Assembly (NCBI GenBank): GCA_946803715.1
Contig: CAMPET010000270.1
Span: forward strand, 13,134 to 33,641
Direction of reading: 5' to 3'
Origin: Beroe ovata
Lineage: Eukaryota > Ctenophora > Nuda > Beroida > Beroidae
DNA: 20,508 nucleotides
The notes under the pieces were generated by a model that saw only the letters and a list, made by a program, of their open reading frames with translations, made no database searches and was not told the DNA's origin. Positions 16,247-20,508 of this stretch are shown here, in pieces; positions within the stretch are counted from its first letter, which is position 1, and the number at the start of each line of letters is the position of its first letter. The position numbers and the translations under genes are program-made.

Positions 16247-19200
16247 CTGCAATAATACATATGTCAGGTATAGTCATGAAGGTAGGTATCACATACATGG
16301 ATTATCATTGATGTTCATTTTATTTGATACTCGGATTGATATAGATACAGGAAAGGGGGTCGGGTGTGACCTGATACCCCACCCTCAACACCTCAGCTTT
16401 AGTGTCTCTATACTCACATTGACATTGCTGTGACATCCACTGTCATATGACGGGGTGGGTGACACTGTGGTAGACAGGTCACGTGGCGTCTCGCTGTCTG
16501 GCGTTGTCATGAAAACACTCGTGGTCCCCTTCACAGGCAAGGGTGACAGCACCTTTCCTCCCGCCAAGCATAGTTGTTGCTGTGTGGTAGGGAAGCTTGA
16601 TGATGGTAACCCCACCGCTGTATGTGGTGTGGTTGTAATGAGGGCCGATGCCCCGATACCACAGCACGTCATATCCCGACTTGTAGTCTCGGCCGGTACC
16701 CTGCGGAGTGGGCTTGTAACACCAGTGTTGTGGTGTACGGGCGTGGCTCTCCCCAAACTTTCTTGAATCTTGAGCAGTGTCGGACCAGGTTGTTTTATCA
16801 TGTTGTGAAGCGCCTGAGATAGACACACATTAGTCTCATACGTCTGCCGTCGATTCCAGACACTTCATCTTAAAATTGAGACAAGTCTTATCTATACTTC
16901 ACTATACTATGACGAATGCATTTAGCGGTCTTCTCGACATTTTGTAGACTAAATTGCGACAAATCTAGCAAAATCTTTACTTTCCCGGCACGTTGTAATT
17001 TGCAAAAATTCATTTGCTCTCATTTCTCCAGTTCTCGGAGAGTTTTTAGCCTCAATTCTGTGAACCCAGAAATGAGGGATGTGTGTGTGTAGAAATGCCG
17101 CCTCCCCCGAGAGCCAGCTGCTACAAAAATTTCCGATTATCCGATACCTTAGCCTCACGAGATTGTGTCACAGATTCCACTAAATAATACATTGATAGCA
17201 TTCCACCAATACCAAGCTGGCCGGACTATGGACATTATGAGTGTGTGGAATCCACACGTCGTCAAGTATACACGAATCACAATACTTTAGAGAGACTGTT
17301 ATTGTTCTGGCAATCGTTAAGCAAATACATCGAAACACCAGACCTCCGGTTGTGTGTTATCTTTCACACAGAATCTCCGGTTAATTTTGGACAAATAACA
17401 TAGGTATATGAATAAAACTCCGCGCAGGGAACAAAACAGTTTTGATTCAACCAGATGAACAAATCTTACCGTATGGAGGGTATCAAGAGCCTCGGCCACC
17501 GGATATATGCTCTCCTGTGTTTCCGTGGTTGCTCTACTTTCGGAGGTTGTTGTAGTTGCTAGATTTAGGTTGCCCAGCAACGCAGTGTTACTTGACGTGA
17601 GATGCAGTGGTGGAGATGTGCTGGTAAGGAGGGTCGGTTCTGTGTTACTAATTGGTGGATTGTTGCTATCAGAGCTGGCAGGCGAGTAGACAGTGGCGTT
17701 GTATAGGAGGGTGGGCGTGGCTGTTGCCATAGCAACACTGGTTATCAGAGAGGGTGAGCTGATTGGTACACAACTCTTGTAAATTGATGGTGTTGTATCC
17801 ATGGTAACCACGTCTTTCTCCTTCTTTATCATGGAAACTGAAATAAGAAGTACTATCACAACGGCAGCAGAACTCATGTTTGTTTGCGCCACGTGACATA
17901 TGGAATTTGTGATTTGTTTGTTCGTGTGTGTAGGGCCAATGTGGGCTCAGTGCTGACGCAACTGGATCAGTGCTAATAACCTCCGTTACCAGGAATACCA
18001 TTGTGTTTTGTGATGGAAATTTGAAGAATAAGCGAGCTCTGCAGTTTTACATTTGATCCCTGGTATTTGTGTAATTCCTCGGGAGCTCAGTTGAGGAAAA
18101 TGACAATAAAGCTGGCTTTGTTTGTTCCGTGATAAAGAAAGAGGGAGGTTTTATTGGAGAAATAAAGAAATAAGGGGGTCAGGTGAATAGAAAATAACAA
18201 TGATTCATCATCTTAATACTACCGCTTATTACTTTGGTGTAAGAGCTACCTTCCAAAAATTAACTTATTGATCAACGAAAATGGCTCTTACTCAGTATCA
18301 ACCAGTTCAAAATCACATGACTTATCTTATCTTGACCACATTGCCTAACCCATACCTATCCCTTTCTTTTCCTCTCCCCTCTCAATCTTAAGAGAATCCT
18401 GCCACACCCCTCCCAGGCCCCTCCCTCTGGTGATCCGATCCTCTATCATACCGGCCCTGGTGACAGAGAGTGACATACCTGGTTCATGATCCATGACTGG
18501 TTGACTGGTATTCTTGAGAAGGTATTGAGCCAGGTGTCGTTGTGACTCTGACGCTTGGCTTGTCAGGTGTGATGATATCTGAGAATGGCAAACTGTCATC
18601 ATACTCCGGTCAAGTGTTTGTTATCAAGAATTTTGCAGTATCAAGGACTCTAGTATAGCATCACTTGAAAGCATCACTTGCAATTCAGCAGCTTTGGACT
18701 TTTAGAGTTTGCGGTAACGCTAGGTTCTGATGAGTGGGTGAAGTGATTTGTGGACTTCTTAGCATCCATCATGTTGGTGCTCTTCCTACCAAGAACATAT
18801 CGGGCCAGCCTCCTATTTGCAGTTACTCTTAGGGAGAAGGACGCTACTCTGAGGATACCCGTTGACAAAGTGCATGACAACAATACAAATCATAACTCTG
18901 TATCAATGTGGTGGTATAGATTCTACCGTGGCTCACATCTGGTGCAACTCTTGTTAGCACTTCCTTTATGAAGGAGTACTAGGACGTTCTTGATAAAGGG
19001 GCAAGGTGGTCTACAGGGCTTTTTGAAGGCACGTGGAAATCACAACTCTCGCACATTATTAATAATCACCGTTATAGGTACATTGTGTTATTTGCCCCCC
19101 AATATGTTATATTGTAATCGAGTTGTGTCTTGACTTCTATAACAATGAGACTAGAGTTTGCCACGGCTGTTAGATTCCTAATGAAGTGATGTTTGTGTGT

Positions 19201-20508
19201 TTGATTCTTAACTATTATATAGTGCTTCACTCCGGTATATTTTCCAATTGTCATTGAACGTGTGTTAACCACGTGTAAGGATTATTGCTACAGGAACGCT
19301 TGGAATCATGTCTCCCTCAATCTCCATGATAGCTGGAGTAGTGTAAAGGGGGGGGGGGTAAAGGGAGTTGATATTGTGTAGATGGAGTGGGATAGTAGTA
19401 AAGGGTGATAACAATATACCCCAATGATAATACGCTGTATCATCTATTTGGTGCCCATGGTAACAGGTGTTATAACACCGGGACAATGGCCTGTATCACC
19501 CGCGCACTATCAGGGATCAGGGAAGGTGTTAATCTAATTCTAGCCGATTACTCGTGCGATGTGGCAAGAAGTGTCAGAGAGTTGGTGCACATGCTCTTCA
19601 TCTTGAAATACCACCTTGACAATGATAATAATGAGGTCATGTGATCAATGCTGACAGTGTCAGGTGACATAGCGTTAGACAATGCATGGACTGCAGGCTA
19701 TTGCGCAATGCTAAAGGTGTCACGTGAGTTTAATAATTAGATGAAACATGCTCGATGTAACCCTGTGTAATCTATGCTGGTTTGGTTACAACATCCCACT
19801 TATGAACGATAGACTAACTTCTCCAAGAATTCCAGCAATCCAGCATAGAAGGGTGTTGGATCAATGATCTATTCCACATCATAATACACTCATACTCTCA
19901 CACCTACTATAATCGTTAGGACTGCACATTTTCAATATGATACAGGCGAGAAGCTGTATCACCTCTCTTTCTCTCCTATCTAAGATGGTCACACACTTGA
20001 CAATGACTTATCTCCACCCCCAAATCACAGGCCATGAAGCTGTGTGAGTGAGGTGAAATCCAATTATTTACCACGCAGTCTGGAATAGTCGGCAAACTTA
20101 CAATTTTCTTGAGTTTCTGTCCCTCTCTGAATCTTCTCCCTGCAGCCTTCCTCTTAGCCAGAAGGATGGGTGAATTCTTGATCTTCTTGAGACGACGACA
20201 TGACTCGATGTATATCCTGTGAATTTTCAATTTTAATGCTCAGGGGTTACGTATTTCAATTTCTTAAATAATGCACATTCTGGGACCTGTTATATGTCAC
20301 CTATCAATGTTGCGTGGGAATTATTCTGCCTATTCAACCATTATAAATTCAAATCATAATTTGAAGGATAGCTCAATAGAATTGGTTTTTCAGTAGTTGT
20401 GGTCCAGTGACCCCCACACCTGATACGAGTTGTGGTCCAGTGACCCCCTCACCTGATTCGAGTTGTGGTCCAGTGACCCCCTCACCTGATAAGAGTTGTG
20501 GTCCAGTG
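15866..20508 (-). CDS. NOL4-like: NOL4-like protein, gene A (3' part; continues beyond the right edge)
   Basis: Visible join: 20216-20102, 18578-18479, 17837-17470, 16813-16418, 16246-15866. This gives 452 codons plus TGA from the first full codon, and a further 5' exon just touches the window edge. All introns are GT-AG and the phase series (2, 0, 1, 0, 0) equals that of gene B, so the two are tandem duplicates. The order is the basic IYIESCRRLKK segment, ISSHLTSQ (compare vertebrate PSHLTSA), a Ser/Thr-rich linker opening with MIKKEK, an ALHNMI exon ending in a PRDLS motif, then SPKNKSFQIDDLM and the C-terminal SYREAANFLYRAASELE block. It keeps more vertebrate-like features (HLTS, PxDLS) than gene B, so it may be the more conservative copy. 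A nuclear co-regulator role is inferred from the family and the CtBP-type motif. Confidence 0.85.
15868..16027. repeat. 160-bp segment nearly identical to 3099-3258
   Basis: Gene A partner of the terminal coding segment. One of the two differences is silent (CTC/CTG Leu), the other changes Lys to Glu. Confidence 0.95.
16418..16813 (-). CDS. NOL4-like: Gene A exon with PxDLS motif
   Basis: Acceptor GTGTCTATCTCAG, donor AAT|GTGAGT. 396 bp, 132 codons, phase 0-0. It starts ALHNMIKQPGPTLLKIQES and ends GCHSNVN. Near the end is PDSETPRDLSTTVSPTPS, in which PRDLS fits the CtBP-binding consensus PxDLS. Vertebrate NOL4 has GPTDLSMK at a comparable distance before its C-terminal block. Confidence 0.82.
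17470..17837 (-). CDS. NOL4-like: Gene A exon, Ser/Thr-rich linker
   Basis: Acceptor CTTCTTATTTCAG, donor ACG|GTAAGA. 368 bp, phase 1 to phase 0, 122 codons plus the split codon. The peptide starts SMIKKEKDVVTMDTT and ends with VAEALDTLHT. IKKE fits the SUMO consensus. The bulk is Ser/Thr/Pro-rich and probably disordered. It corresponds in phase to gene B exon 5944-6137 but shares no clear sequence. Confidence 0.75.
18479..18578 (-). CDS. NOL4-like: Gene A exon, HLTS helix
   Basis: Acceptor TGCCATTCTCAG, donor CCAG|GTATGT. 100 bp, phase 0 to phase 1. The peptide starts ISSHLTSQASESQRHLAQYL and ends VMDHEP. HLTS followed by a helix with small residues matches the vertebrate segment PSHLTSAVAE. 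It corresponds to gene B exon 6917-7106. Confidence 0.8.
18579..20101. other. Large gene A intron
   Basis: 1523 bp with GT-AG ends. It contains the possible relic exon, a 14-bp palindrome GGTGTTATAACACC at 19466-19479 and three CACGTG sites. A 79-codon plus-strand ORF at 19405 has no recognisable family. Confidence 0.6.
18740..18848 (-). pseudogene. Possible relic or alternative copy of the gene A helix exon
   Basis: In the intron upstream of exon 18479-18578, after a CCTCAG acceptor-like site, one frame reads VASFSLRVTANRRLARYVLG. This resembles gene B IASQYTLHAAEANRQLAEYL, sharing ANRxLAxY. The acceptor puts this frame in phase 1, which cannot join the phase-0 end of the preceding exon, so if real it is probably non-functional. 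Similarity is short and could be chance. Confidence 0.25.
20102..20216 (-). CDS. NOL4-like: Gene A exon, SCRR plus basic segment
   Basis: Acceptor AAAATTCACAG, donor ATT|GTAAGT. 115 bp; one base completes an Arg codon, then 38 codons starting IYIESCRRLKKIKNSP. The only amino-acid difference from gene B is Ile for Leu in PILLAK/PLLLAK. The last 31 bp are identical to gene B except the final base, while the first part has many silent changes. Confidence 0.92.
20393..20508 (-). repeat. Same 33-bp minisatellite at gene A 5' splice site
   Basis: Units at 20393-20425, 20426-20458 and 20459-20491, with a partial unit 20492-20508 running into the window edge. Consensus matches the gene B array, including the donor CAG|GTGAGG. 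Position relative to the 115-bp exon is the same as in gene B. Confidence 0.93.
20486..20508 (-). CDS. NOL4-like: Gene A, end of the core exon at the window edge (partial)
   Basis: By analogy with gene B, the last 23 bases of the exon read CAC TGG ACC ACA ACT CTT ATC AG before the donor GTGAGG, giving HWTTTLI plus a split Arg codon. Phase 2 matches the following exon. The window stops at the base where, in gene B, the repeat ends and the rest of the exon begins, so the call rests on analogy. Confidence 0.5.

Noticed and set aside
17838-17892. Signal-peptide-like start MAQTNMSSAAVVIVLL upstream of gene A exon 17470-17837
   Set aside because: The hydrophobic run is the translated pyrimidine tract of a good 3' splice site whose phase fits the preceding exon.

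Overview
The window is eukaryotic, almost certainly animal, nuclear DNA. Coding sequence is broken into short exons with GT-AG borders and matching phases. It is separated by AT-rich introns of about 170-1520 bp, microsatellites and minisatellites, with no operon-like packing and no ribosome binding sites. Both genes belong to the NOL4/NOL4L (nucleolar protein 4) family, which I know only from animals. CpG does not look strongly depleted and there are two tandem paralogues, so an invertebrate, possibly an early-branching one, is my guess. The species cannot be fixed from the sequence.

Two NOL4-like paralogues lie head to tail on the minus strand. The downstream copy, here called gene B, runs from 8756 to 3097 in seven exons (573 codons plus stop; its 5' beginning is not resolved). 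The upstream copy, gene A, enters the window at its right edge and ends at 15866. Five exons are fully visible and the last bases of a sixth touch the edge. Exon phases are the same in both copies, and the 115-bp exon encoding the SCRR basic segment has the same length in both. Family features seen are the ISKQPxDK...FPEF...SCRR block, a very basic segment, HLTS (gene A), a PxDLS CtBP-type motif (gene A only) and the C-terminal block YREAANFLYRAASELEQLL.

Layout: 1-3096 is non-genic DNA plus the 3' flank of gene B (C/G-rich repeats, a TATA-like box with a tiny ORF, a likely poly(A) signal at 2696). 3097-8756 is gene B. Its introns hold a hairpin, two unrelated 33-bp minisatellites sitting exactly on splice junctions, and a 223-bp inverted-repeat element. 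8757-15574 is long intergenic DNA with a (CA)n tract, a 129-bp direct duplication and no gene I can support. 15575-20508 is gene A with its 3' flank, and at the right edge the same splice-site minisatellite as in gene B.

Most notable: (i) the 33-bp minisatellite at 8047-8176 and 20393-20508 multiplies the exon end together with its 5' splice site; (ii) a second 33-bp array at 7109-7203 leads into the next 3' splice site and resembles the end of the nearby inverted-repeat element; (iii) the last 160 bp of coding sequence are 158/160 identical between the paralogues while another exon with the same protein sequence is only 80% identical in DNA, which points to gene conversion.
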